Positions 53,241 to 61,607 of a stretch of DNA of 64,000 nt are shown one piece after another. The DNA comes from DATFQI01 sp963831105 (GTDB lineage Bacteria > Actinomycetota > Thermoleophilia > Solirubrobacterales > Solirubrobacteraceae), in NCBI GenBank assembly GCA_963831105.1, contig CAWHOS010000008.1:124001-188000 (forward strand), read 5' to 3'. Every line of letters begins with the position of its first letter. The first letter of the stretch is position 1. The notes under the pieces are model-generated. The model ran no database searches. It had not been told where the DNA came from and saw nothing but the letters and a program-made list of their open reading frames with translations. The position numbers and the translations under genes were made by a program.

Positions 53241-53962
53241 CTCGCGAAGTCCGGGGAGTTGCCGCGGGCGTGGCCGGCGCGCCCTTGGGGCTCCTCCCAG
53301 TCCTCCTGGCGCCCGAGCGCCGTGAGGTCCAGGAAGGCGTAGGAGCCGCCCGTCCACTCCGCGCCGCGGGCGTAGGACGAGTAGGTGTGGAAGACCCGCT
53401 CTCCGTCGCGCAGGAAGCAGCTCGTGCCGGGCATGTCGAACGGCTGCTCGGACTCCTCCCAGGCCTCCGGCGCGCCGCGGTAGTTGAACTCCATCGGCTT
53501 GACGGAGCTGTCGAGCGTGACGTCGAAGTCGTAGTTGAAGTCGCTGCCGGCCGACGAGTACCAGGGGAACGTCCAGCCCTTCTTGGCCTTGTAGCGCTCG
53601 ATCTTCTCGAGCGGCGCGCGCGAGACGTAGGCGAGCGTGGTGTCGCGGATCGCGAGGTGCTCGCGCAGGCCGTCGGCGACCTCGTCGGCGCCGGCCGAGC
53701 AGCTCGGGCAGCCGTCCTCCCACTCCGGGTGGAACATGAAGTGCCCGACGATCAGCTGCAGGCGCCCCTCGAACAGCTCGAGCAGGCCGACCTCGCCCTG
53801 CGGGCCCTGGAAGCGGTAGTCCTTGGTGATCTCGACCATCGGCAGCCGGCGGCGCTCCGCGCTCAGCTCGTCGCGCGCGCGGGTCATCGCCTTCTCCTTC
53901 TCGAGCAGTGCGATCCGCGCCTCGCGCCACTGTGCGGCGCTCACGATCTCGGGGAGGCTCAT
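53237..53962 (-). CDS. DUF899 family thioredoxin-like protein
   Basis: 241 aa from ATG 53962, with AAGGAG at 53968-53973. VEITKDYRFQGPQGEVGLLELFEGR, FMFHPEWEDGCPSCS (single CPSC pair), AYVSRAPLEKIERYKAKKGW and PWYSSAGSDFNYDFDV are diagnostic. The family has a thioredoxin-like fold and unknown role. Confidence 0.92.
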   Translation of the reverse strand: MSLPEIVSAAQWREARIALLEKEKAMTRARDELSAERRRLPMVEITKDYRFQGPQGEVGLLELFEGRLQLIVGHFMFHPEWEDGCPSCSAGADEVADGLREHLAIRDTTLAYVSRAPLEKIERYKAKKGWTFPWYSSAGSDFNYDFDVTLDSSVKPMEFNYRGAPEAWEESEQPFDMPGTSCFLRDGERVFHTYSSYARGAEWTGGSYAFLDLTALGRQEDWEEPQGRAGHARGNSPDFAS

Positions 53963-54026
53963 GGGTTCTCCTTCGTTCGGTTCCTTCATACCGACCCGAG
54001 GCGGAACCGGAACTCATCGGCGGGAG

Positions 54027-54032
54027 TACCTT
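54027..54032 (+). promoter_or_regulatory. Putative leaderless -10 element for the 54041 gene
   Basis: TACCTT ends 8 nt before GTG 54041 (5 nt before the alternative GTG 54038). Confidence 0.35.
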
Positions 54033-54040
54033 CGAGCGTG

Positions 54041-54541
54041 GTGGAACGGCGGGGCCGCATCGCGCTCGGGCTGTTCGTGGTGACGCTGGTGGCGACGTGC
54101 GCGGTGGTCGTGGCCGTGATCGCGAGCCAGCGCGATGAGGACCCCGTCGTGCGCAACTACGACCGCGGGGTGTCGGCGTGCGAGCAGGCAATCTCCCGCG
54201 GCGTGCTCCCACGCTGGGCGCGCACCGGCTTCTCCGATCCGCGGCCGCAGATGCCGCACGTCGTCGGGCGCAACAAGCGGCTCGCGGCGATCCTGTTCGG
54301 CGACCCGCTGGTGGCCCCGCCGGCGCCGGACCGCTCGAACAAGATCCTCTGGGTGGCGCGGCGCACGCCGGAGCCCGGACCGCTGCGCCTGCGGGCGCGC
54401 GACGGCGATCGCATCGTGCGGCGCGTGGTCGAGAGCGGGCCTGGGCCGTCGATCGTCGACCTGCCGGCGGGATGCTGGACCGTCACCGCCTCCTGGAAAG
54501 GCGGCAAGGACGTGCTCGTTCTCAGCTACCAGGCGCGCTGA
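54041..54541 (+). CDS. Membrane-anchored protein of unknown function
   Basis: 166 aa. One N-terminal helix (IALGLFVVTLVATCAVVVAVIA) anchors an outward-facing domain of about 130 residues (KRLAAILFGDPLVAPPAPDRSNKILWVAR... PSIVDLPAGCWTVTASW), which reads like a beta-sandwich. No family recognised. Convergent overlap of 20 nt with lrp-like gene. Confidence 0.6.
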   Translation: MERRGRIALGLFVVTLVATCAVVVAVIASQRDEDPVVRNYDRGVSACEQAISRGVLPRWARTGFSDPRPQMPHVVGRNKRLAAILFGDPLVAPPAPDRSNKILWVARRTPEPGPLRLRARDGDRIVRRVVESGPGPSIVDLPAGCWTVTASWKGGKDVLVLSYQAR

Positions 54542-55007
54542 CGGCCCGCCGCGGCACCGGCGAGGTCTGCATGATCGACGTCGTGGTCTGCCCGTAGAAG
54601 GCGAACGCGTCGATCACCTCCTCGAGGTGCTCCACGTCGCGGACGTGCAGCTTGAGGAAGAAGCAGTCGTCGCCCGTGATGCGGTGGCACTCGACCACCT
54701 CGGGCGTGTCGCGGGCGAGCTGGGCGACCTTCGGCAGCTCGCGCGGCGCCGGGCGGATGCGCAGGATCGCCGACAGCGTCAGCCCGAGCGCGCGCGGATC
54801 CACAGCGGCGTGGAAGCCCGTGATCGCGCCGGACTCCTGAAGCCGAGCGATCCGGTCCGCGATCGCGGGCGCCGAGAGCCCGACGCGGCGGCCGAGCTCG
54901 GCGTTGGACACGCGCGCGTCCTCCTGGAGCTCCGCGAGCAGGCGAAGGTCGATGTCGTCGATCGGCCGTCGATTCGAAGGCGGCTGGGTGGAAACTCCTG
55001 CGATCAC
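54522..55007 (-). CDS. Lrp/AsnC-family regulator
   Basis: 161 aa, GTG 55007. N-terminal HTH DLRLLAELQEDARVSNAELGRRVGLSAPAIADRIARLQESGAI, then the RAM amino-acid-binding domain (VECHRITGDDCFFLKLHV, GQTTTSIMQTS). Divergent from the EamA exporter with only 27 bp between, so it is the probable regulator of it, sensing an amino acid. Confidence 0.92.
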   Translation of the reverse strand: MIAGVSTQPPSNRRPIDDIDLRLLAELQEDARVSNAELGRRVGLSAPAIADRIARLQESGAITGFHAAVDPRALGLTLSAILRIRPAPRELPKVAQLARDTPEVVECHRITGDDCFFLKLHVRDVEHLEEVIDAFAFYGQTTTSIMQTSPVPRRAVSAPGS

Positions 55008-55034
55008 CCATGGGATGGTCGCACATCAGGCGCG

Positions 55035-55886
55035 ATGCTGGATCGCATGCAGCGGGTCCCGCCCCACGCCTACTTCGTCGGCAGCGCGGTCTTCCACTAC
55101 CTCGGGCCGGCGTTCGCCGTGCTGCTGTTCGTGCGCGTCGACGCGCTCGGCGTGGCGTGGCTGCGGATCGCGAGCGCCGCGCTGGTGTTCGCGGTCTGGC
55201 GGCGGCCGTGGCGGGCGCTGCGCGTGCTCGACCGTCGCACGCTGCTCGCCTGGGGCGCGGTGCTGGCGCTGATGAACTGCTGCTTCTACCTCGCGATCGA
55301 CCGGCTGCCGCTGGCCACGGTCGCCGCGATCGAGTTCCTGCCGGTGATCGCCCTGGCCGCGCTCGGCGCGCGCACGCCGCGCAACGCCGCGGCGCTGCTG
55401 ATCGCGGTGCCCGGCGTGTACCTGCTGACGGGGATCCGGCTCGAGGGCGAGCCGCTCGGCGTCGCGCTGGCGTTCGCCAACGCCGGCCTGTTCGCGCTCT
55501 ACATCGTGCTCGCGCACCGGGCGGCGCAGGGGGCGGGCGTCGACGCGCTCGGCGCCGCGATGATCGTCGCCGCCGTCGCGGTCACGCCGCTGGCGGGCGC
55601 GGAGGCGCTGCCGGCCTTCGCGGACCCGGTGGCGCTGCTGGCGGGCATCGGCGTCGGGATCTCCTCGTCGGTGATCCCGTACGTCTTCGACCAGCTCGCG
55701 ATGGCGCAGCTGCCGCGCGCGACCTACGCGCTGCTGGTCTCGCTGCTGCCCGCCACGGCAGCGGTGATCGGCGTCGTCGTGCTGGGGCAGGTGCCCTCCG
55801 TCGCCGAGGCGGCCGGGGTCATGCTGGTGATCGCCGGCGTCGCGCTGCACCGAGCACCCGAGCCAGCGCCAGCACCAGCAGGATGA
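55035..55886 (+). CDS. EamA-family exporter, RhtA-like
   Basis: 283 aa, ten helices. LGPAFAVLLFVRVDALGVAWLRIASAALVF and the second repeat PYVFDQLAMAQLPRATYALLVSLLPATAAVIGVVVL resemble RhtA, the threonine/homoserine exporter. With the divergent Lrp-type regulator it forms a likely amino-acid efflux unit. The last 68 nt overlap the end of the convergent AftD-like gene. Confidence 0.85.
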   Translation: MLDRMQRVPPHAYFVGSAVFHYLGPAFAVLLFVRVDALGVAWLRIASAALVFAVWRRPWRALRVLDRRTLLAWGAVLALMNCCFYLAIDRLPLATVAAIEFLPVIALAALGARTPRNAAALLIAVPGVYLLTGIRLEGEPLGVALAFANAGLFALYIVLAHRAAQGAGVDALGAAMIVAAVAVTPLAGAEALPAFADPVALLAGIGVGISSSVIPYVFDQLAMAQLPRATYALLVSLLPATAAVIGVVVLGQVPSVAEAAGVMLVIAGVALHRAPEPAPAPAG

Positions 55887-58800
55887 CCGCGGTGACCGCG
55901 ACCCAGTGGACCGCGATCCGCACCTGCGCGTACTCCGGGTTGTAACCGCCGCGGTCCTCGACGCCGATCGCGAGCGTGAGCACCGGCACGGCGACCAGCA
56001 GCAGCGCGCCGGCCGCGGCGACCAGCGCGCGGACGCCGACGCCGCGCCAGAGGATCAGGAACGTGCCGAGCGCGATCAGCGGCGCGCCGCGTGCCGCGAA
56101 CACGAAGCCGAGCACGGCTCCGGCCAGCAGCGCGAGCACGGCGGCACGGCCGGCCGGCAGGCGCTCGGCCGCCGGCTCCGGCAGCTCGTCGGGCACCGGC
56201 TCGGACTCGGGCGGGCGCCGCACGAGCACCAGGCCCAGCATCGCGAGCAGGAACGGCAGCGAGACGAGGTAGCCCGCGCGGACGATCTTGTCCGGCGCGA
56301 AGGCCATCTCCGCCTCCCGGCAGCCCGCGGGCACCTTCCAGCCCATCGCGAAAGCGTCGACGGGCACCGGCGCGCCGAGGTCGCGGCCGTCGCAGCTCGC
56401 ACGCCAGGCGTCGCTGTAGGACTGCGCGAGCACGAGCCAGGCGGGCTCGCGCACTTCGAGCTTCACGCCCGTGCGGGCGTCGCGCTTGGGCGTGCCCGTG
56501 TCGAGGATGCGTCCGGGCGCCGCGGCGGCGCGCGCCGGCGGGTCGGGGGCTGGCGAGCGCAGCCGGACGAGGTACGGCGCGAACGTGCGGGCGGGGATCG
56601 AGAGCCGCGCCGGCCCCGCGGGGACTTCCGCCGTCCCGCACGGGCGGAAGCGCAGCGGGCGGCCCGCGTCCAGGTCGGCGACGGTCGCGTCAGCACGCAT
56701 CCGCACGCGCGCGGTGCCGAGCGTGCTCTCGAGCGTGCCCTCGAGGTCGCCGCACGACCCGCGCAGTGGCCCGCCGGGGGTCGCCGGCACGATCGGGACG
56801 CCGGCGCCGGTGATCTCGCGGATCCCGACCGCGCGCCGCTGCCGCTCGACCCCGGAGGCGCCGTCCGGGAACGCCGCCCGCAGGATCTCCAGGCGGAACG
56901 TGCGGCCGCGCAGCGGCTCGGGGAGCTCCACGCGGCCGTCCGCGCCGACCGGCACTGCGTCCGTCACGGTGCCGCCGGCACGAAGACGGACGAGCGTCGG
57001 CCGGCGCACGGTCTCGCGCGGCGCCTCCAGGCGCAGCTCCTGGACCGTCTCGCGCCGCGGCGTCGTCCATTCGAGCCCCGCCGTGCGGCCGTCGAGCCAC
57101 GAGCCGATCCACGACCGGGGGGAGCGGTCGAACGCCCGTGAGGCGCGGAAACCGGGGCGGCCCTGGAAGCGGCCCGACGACTCGAAGGTGGCGCCGCCGC
57201 CCCCCGCGCGGCTCCGCGCCGTACCACCGGCGAGTGCGTCGATCGCGCTGTCGGGCGCGCGCGGGTCGACGGTCCCCCAGCCGTCAGCCTCCCACTCGCG
57301 GGCGGCGGGAGGGGCGATCTGCCGCTCGATCCCGCGCTGGCCGTCCTGGCGGTCGCGGACGAGCACGGCTCCCGCGGTGCCGCTCCGAGGGTCGCGCCGG
57401 AACGGGTCGTCGCCCGTGGTGCGCTCGAACAGGTACGTCAGGCCGGTGGAGTCGAGGTCGCGGCCCTCGAGCGCCTGCTCCGCGAGCACCGGCGGCCGCA
57501 GCGCCTCGCGGACCCGCACGCCCGGGATGCGCAGCTCGCGGATCCCGCCGGCGCCCTCCGGGGCGCCGTCTTCGGGCTCGGTAACGCGGGCGATCCGGAC
57601 GCGCAGCGAGCGCGCGCCGCGCAGGCCGAGCTTGACCCGGTTCCAGCCCTGGCGCACGGGGAAGGTGCGGCCGGCCACCTCGACCGCGGTCACCTTCGCC
57701 CGCCGGTCGGAGTAGGGCATGAGGTCGATCGCGTCGACGTCCGTCGGCCGCTCGAACCCGATCTCGAGCCAGTGGCGCGCCTCCTCCAGCGCCCGGTCGG
57801 CCTGCCAGTGGGTCGCCGCGTCACCGTCGAAGGCGGCGAACGGCCGCCGCTCGGGGAACTGCGAGTACGCGGGCGAGAACGGCATCCGCAGGTAGCGGGC
57901 GCCCTCGTAGGTCGCGACGGTCTGGCCGTCGGCGCCGCGCGCCGGGAACAGGTCGAGCACCGCCGCGTCGGGTGAGAACGGGTCGTCGGCGGCCAGCGTG
58001 GCGCCGTGGTTCTGCGCCATCCGCGCGGCGGCGAGCACGCGCCGGCGGTTGGAGTCGGAGATCACGACCTCGCCCGCGCGCCGCACTTCATCCGCGCTCG
58101 AGTCGCCGGCGTAGGCGATCCGCCCGGGCGGCAGGGCGCCGAAGGCGGCGAGCCCGGCGAGCGCGTCGGCGCTGCCGTCGACCATCGTCGCTCGCGCATC
58201 GCTCTCGAGGCGCACGATCGGGCGCGCCGCCGGCCGGTCCCACGCCCGCACGCGCGGCAGCGGCCGCGCGGCCCCGAGCGTGCCGGCCGCGCGGGGCTCC
58301 CGCCGCACCGGGCCCCAGGAGCGGTCGGGCGCGCCGAGCTGGTCGAGCACGTCGGCGGCGTCCGCGGCCGCGACCGCGCCGCTGCCCGCGCGATCGTCGT
58401 CGGCGCCCGCGACGACCGAGCGCGCCGACAGCAGGTCCAGCAGCGGGCCGAGCTGGCCGGGCAGCGCGCGGCGCTGCTGGACGAGCCCGTCGACCGTCCA
58501 CAGCAGGTCGACCGCGCGCAGATCGGCATAGGGCACCGCGTAGCGGACCGCCACGGGGCGGTCGGCGAGCGCCGGCAGGATCGCATCGACGGTCCCACCC
58601 CAGTCGTAGTCCGCGTAGAGCTGGCCCGGCAGCACCACCGCGCGGCCGTCGTCGCCCACCGTCGCGTCCACGTGGTCGGCCGCCGCGGTCCAGGCGGGCG
58701 GGATCCGGTCCCAGGTGAGCTGCGAGTCGAGCGCCTGCCCGCGCACGAGCGGCCAGCAGGCGACGGCCGCCAGGCCGGCCAGCGCGGCGAGCGCGACCGC

Positions 58801-60015
58801 GGGCAGCGCGCGGCCGCGGGCGCGCAGCCACGGGGCGGCGCGCACGGCGGCCAGCCCGCCGAGCCCGGCGAGCGCGAGCGCCAGCAGCGGCCCCGCCTTG
58901 TAGGTGGTGCGCAGGAACTGCAGCGGGGCGACGTGGTTGTAGGTGAAGTTCATCGCGCGCCGCAGCGGCGTCCCCTCCGGGAAGCCGGCGACCATCACGA
59001 CCAGGCCGCAGAGCGCGAGCACGAGCAGGAACGCCGCCGCCCGCGAGCGGCGCACGAGCGCGAACGAGCTGAGCACGATGCCCGGCACCAGCAGGCCCGC
59101 GAGCACGACCGGCCAGGCGAACAGGAACACCGCCCCGTCACCGAACAGCGGCCGCAGCCGCCCGCCGTAGCCCACGCCCAGGTAGGAGATCCAGTAGCCC
59201 ATCAGCCGCAGCGACTCGGGCAGGCTCGTGGTCGACCAGATCGTCCCGGGCTGCTCGGTGAAGCGCAGGAAGTCGACGCCATGGCGCGCCTGCACGAGCG
59301 TCGGGACCACCCACCAGATCGCTCCGAGCCCGGTCAGCAGCACGGTCCGCCAGCCGAACGCGACCAGCGCCCGCAGGCCGACCGCGCGGGTCGCAAGCTC
59401 GTAGAGCGCCAGCAGCACGGGCCCCATCAGCACCCACGCCGTGACCGCCGCGTTGACGCCGCCGCCCGTGCAGGCGACGGCCAGCGCGAACGCCGCCGGC
59501 CACCACCACGAGCGCGGCGCCCGCAGCCCGCGGTACACGCACAGCAGCAGCCACGGCAGCGCCGCGTAGCCGAGCAGCGTCACCGACGTGCGCGCGGTGA
59601 AGACCGCCACGTACGGGTTGAGCAGGAACAGCAGCCCGGCGACCAGGTGCGCCGCGCCGCGCGGGCGGCCGGCGAGCGCGTCCATCAGCCGCACCATCCC
59701 CCACACCGCCAGCGCGAGGACGAGCCCGAGCCACAGGCGCTGGACGAGCCACGGGCTGAGCCCGAGCAGCCGCCCGAGCGCGAAGAACGGGCCCATCGGG
59801 AACAGGTAGCCGCCGTACTGCCCGCCCTGGACGTGGCCGAGGTCCTCGGTCGGCGACCACGCGGCGGCGACGTCCCCGAGGAACCCGACGGGATCCACGT
59901 GCAGGCCGATCTTCGTGTCCGAGGTGGCCCGGCCCGGCCGCTGGATCAGCGCAATGACGAACGCGAGCGCCGCGAGGCCGGGAAGGACGAGGCGGTCGAG
60001 GGACGGCCGTGGCAC
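55819..60015 (-). CDS. AftD-like GT-C arabinofuranosyltransferase homologue (DUF3367)
   Basis: 1398 aa, unbroken, from GTG 60015. N-terminal GT-C membrane part with RATSDTKIGLHVDPVGFL (the DTK motif), GGYLFPMGPFFALGRLLGLSPWLVQRLW and about ten helices to residue 430, then a large soluble part with F5/8C-like segments (WQADRALEEARHWLEIGFERP, WTTPRRETVQELRLEAPRE) and two or three terminal helices. This is the architecture and size of mycobacterial AftD, which adds arabinofuranose to cell-wall polymers. Whether this organism makes arabinan is unknown. Confidence 0.85.
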   Translation of the reverse strand: MPRPSLDRLVLPGLAALAFVIALIQRPGRATSDTKIGLHVDPVGFLGDVAAAWSPTEDLGHVQGGQYGGYLFPMGPFFALGRLLGLSPWLVQRLWLGLVLALAVWGMVRLMDALAGRPRGAAHLVAGLLFLLNPYVAVFTARTSVTLLGYAALPWLLLCVYRGLRAPRSWWWPAAFALAVACTGGGVNAAVTAWVLMGPVLLALYELATRAVGLRALVAFGWRTVLLTGLGAIWWVVPTLVQARHGVDFLRFTEQPGTIWSTTSLPESLRLMGYWISYLGVGYGGRLRPLFGDGAVFLFAWPVVLAGLLVPGIVLSSFALVRRSRAAAFLLVLALCGLVVMVAGFPEGTPLRRAMNFTYNHVAPLQFLRTTYKAGPLLALALAGLGGLAAVRAAPWLRARGRALPAVALAALAGLAAVACWPLVRGQALDSQLTWDRIPPAWTAAADHVDATVGDDGRAVVLPGQLYADYDWGGTVDAILPALADRPVAVRYAVPYADLRAVDLLWTVDGLVQQRRALPGQLGPLLDLLSARSVVAGADDDRAGSGAVAAADAADVLDQLGAPDRSWGPVRREPRAAGTLGAARPLPRVRAWDRPAARPIVRLESDARATMVDGSADALAGLAAFGALPPGRIAYAGDSSADEVRRAGEVVISDSNRRRVLAAARMAQNHGATLAADDPFSPDAAVLDLFPARGADGQTVATYEGARYLRMPFSPAYSQFPERRPFAAFDGDAATHWQADRALEEARHWLEIGFERPTDVDAIDLMPYSDRRAKVTAVEVAGRTFPVRQGWNRVKLGLRGARSLRVRIARVTEPEDGAPEGAGGIRELRIPGVRVREALRPPVLAEQALEGRDLDSTGLTYLFERTTGDDPFRRDPRSGTAGAVLVRDRQDGQRGIERQIAPPAAREWEADGWGTVDPRAPDSAIDALAGGTARSRAGGGGATFESSGRFQGRPGFRASRAFDRSPRSWIGSWLDGRTAGLEWTTPRRETVQELRLEAPRETVRRPTLVRLRAGGTVTDAVPVGADGRVELPEPLRGRTFRLEILRAAFPDGASGVERQRRAVGIREITGAGVPIVPATPGGPLRGSCGDLEGTLESTLGTARVRMRADATVADLDAGRPLRFRPCGTAEVPAGPARLSIPARTFAPYLVRLRSPAPDPPARAAAAPGRILDTGTPKRDARTGVKLEVREPAWLVLAQSYSDAWRASCDGRDLGAPVPVDAFAMGWKVPAGCREAEMAFAPDKIVRAGYLVSLPFLLAMLGLVLVRRPPESEPVPDELPEPAAERLPAGRAAVLALLAGAVLGFVFAARGAPLIALGTFLILWRGVGVRALVAAAGALLLVAVPVLTLAIGVEDRGGYNPEYAQVRIAVHWVAVTAVILLVLALARVLGAARRRRSPA

Positions 60016-60023
60016 GGCGCGCC

Positions 60024-60029
60024 ACCTTA
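60024..60029 (-). promoter_or_regulatory. Putative leaderless -10 element for the AftD-like gene
   Basis: TAAGGT on the minus strand ends 8 nt before GTG 60015. Confidence 0.45.
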
Positions 60030-60037
60030 GACGTGGC

Positions 60038-60171
60038 GAACGGCGGCTGGGTAGGAAGGTGAGGAGTGCGGCGCGCCCCGTCGAGATCCCTCTCAGGCCC
60101 CACAGTGGGGCCCCAGAGGGACTTCGACGTGGCTGGGCCCCCGCTCCCCCTCCCTACGTGCCCGCCGTTGG
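60038..60171. repeat. Inverted-end intergenic element, copy D
   Basis: Left end AACGGCGGCTGGGTAGG from 60039; right end complementary to CCAACGGCGGGCACGTAGGG. The centre has GGCCCC-ACAGT-GGGGCC at 60096-60112 within a longer palindrome starting CCCTCT. It lies between divergent genes, unlike the other copies. Confidence 0.6.
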
Positions 60172-60185
60172 ACCGGCCCGACCCC

Positions 60186-60191
60186 TAGCCT
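60186..60191 (+). promoter_or_regulatory. Putative leaderless -10 element for the O-antigen ligase gene
   Basis: TAGCCT ends 9 nt before ATG 60201. Confidence 0.45.
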
Positions 60192-60200
60192 GCGCCGCCG

Positions 60201-61607
60201 ATGCGCGCCAAGGTTCTCGCCGTCCCGCTGCTGCTCGGCCCCGGGATCGTCGCCCTCTTCTCCGGGGGCTACTCCGACACGGCGCGCGCCGCGGCGGGCG
60301 TCGCCGCCTGGCTGCTCCTCGCGGCGACGGCGATCGCGCTCCCCCGGCCGCTGCCGCGCTCCGGACCCGCCGTCGCGGCACTGGCCGCGCTCGCGGCGCT
60401 GACCGCCTGGACCGCCGCGAGCCTCGCGTGGGCGCCGCTCGGAGAGCCCGCGGGCGAGGACGTGCAGCGGCTGCTGCTCTACCTCGCCGCGCTCGCGGCG
60501 GCGACGCGGATCCTGCGCGAGCCCGCGGCGGCGCGGCTCGCCGAGCCGCTGCTGCTGGCCGGGATCACCGGCGCGGCCCTGTACGGGCTCTCGGAGCGGC
60601 TCGTCCCCGGGCTCGTCGACCTGACCGACGTCCTCAGCGCGGGCGACCGGCTCGCGCAGCCACTCACCTACTGGAACGGGACCGGGGCGTTCGCCGCGCT
60701 CGGGCTGATCCTCGCCGCCGGAATCGCCGGTGCCCCCGAGCGGCCCGCAGCGGTGCGCGCCGGCGCCGCGGCGGCGGCGCCCGTGCTCGGGCTGGCGCTC
60801 TACCTGACGTTCTCGCGCGGCGGGATCGGCGCGGCCGCGGCCGGCCTGGCGGTGCTGCTGGCGCTGGCGCCGACCCTTTCGCACCTGCGCGCCGCGGTGC
60901 TCGTCGCCGCGGCGGCGGCCGTCCCGGCGGTCGCCACGCTCGCGCTCTCCGCGGTCGCGCAGGAGAAGAGCGGCAGCGGCCAGGGCGCGGCGATGCTCGT
61001 GCTGCTGTTCGCAGTCGCGGCGGGAGCCGCGCTGCTCGCCCGCCACGCGCCGGAACGGGAGGCGGTCCTCCCGCGCGTGCGGCTGCTCGCCGCCGGCGCG
61101 CTCGTGCTCGCCCTCGCGGGCAGCGCCGTGGCGGTCACGCAGGTCGAGCGCCAGGGCGGCCGCGACGACCCCGAGGCGACGCCGGGGCGGCTCGCGTCCG
61201 TGCAGAGCAACCGCTACGCCTACTGGAAGGTCGCGCTGCGCACGTTCGGCGACCACCCGCTCGACGGCGTCGGCAGCGGCGGCTTCCAGGCGGAGTGGCT
61301 GCGCGAGCGGCCGTTCCGCGAGCCCGTTCGCGACGCCCACTCGCTCTACCTCGAGACGCCGGCGGAGCTCGGCCTGGTCGGCCTGGCACTCGTGCTCGCG
61401 CTGCTCGCCTCCGTGGCCGTGGCCGCGCGCGCCGTCGCGGCGAGATACGCCGGCCCCGTCGCGGCGCTCGCCGCCTACGCGCTGCACGCGGGGGTCGACT
61501 GGGACTGGGAGCTGCCGGCGCTGACGCTGGTCGCGCTCGTGCTCGCCGGGCTCGTGCTCAGCGCACGCGAGCGCCCGAGCGCGGCTCGGGATGCCCCAGC
61601 CCCATGA
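60201..61607 (+). CDS. O-antigen ligase/polymerase-like membrane protein
   Basis: 468 aa with about twelve helices. PLTYWNGTGAFAALG, LYLTFSRGGIGAAAAG, SNRYAYWKVALRTFGDHPLDGVGSG and DAHSLYLETPAELGLVGL are the landmarks of the WaaL/Wzy_C superfamily, including the large outer loop with its conserved His. It should join or polymerise polysaccharide units on the outer membrane face. Its end overlaps the convergent gene by 50 nt. Confidence 0.88.
   Translation: MRAKVLAVPLLLGPGIVALFSGGYSDTARAAAGVAAWLLLAATAIALPRPLPRSGPAVAALAALAALTAWTAASLAWAPLGEPAGEDVQRLLLYLAALAAATRILREPAAARLAEPLLLAGITGAALYGLSERLVPGLVDLTDVLSAGDRLAQPLTYWNGTGAFAALGLILAAGIAGAPERPAAVRAGAAAAAPVLGLALYLTFSRGGIGAAAAGLAVLLALAPTLSHLRAAVLVAAAAAVPAVATLALSAVAQEKSGSGQGAAMLVLLFAVAAGAALLARHAPEREAVLPRVRLLAAGALVLALAGSAVAVTQVERQGGRDDPEATPGRLASVQSNRYAYWKVALRTFGDHPLDGVGSGGFQAEWLRERPFREPVRDAHSLYLETPAELGLVGLALVLALLASVAVAARAVAARYAGPVAALAAYALHAGVDWDWELPALTLVALVLAGLVLSARERPSAARDAPAP

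Noticed and set aside
54965..54990. Fifth copy of the inverted-end element near GGCGGCTGGGTGG
   Set aside because: Only about 12 bases match, there is no second end, and the sequence lies in the N-terminal codons of the Lrp-type gene.
23663..60171. CRISPR array reading of the repeats
   Set aside because: The copies are kilobases apart, not regularly spaced, and no cas genes are present.
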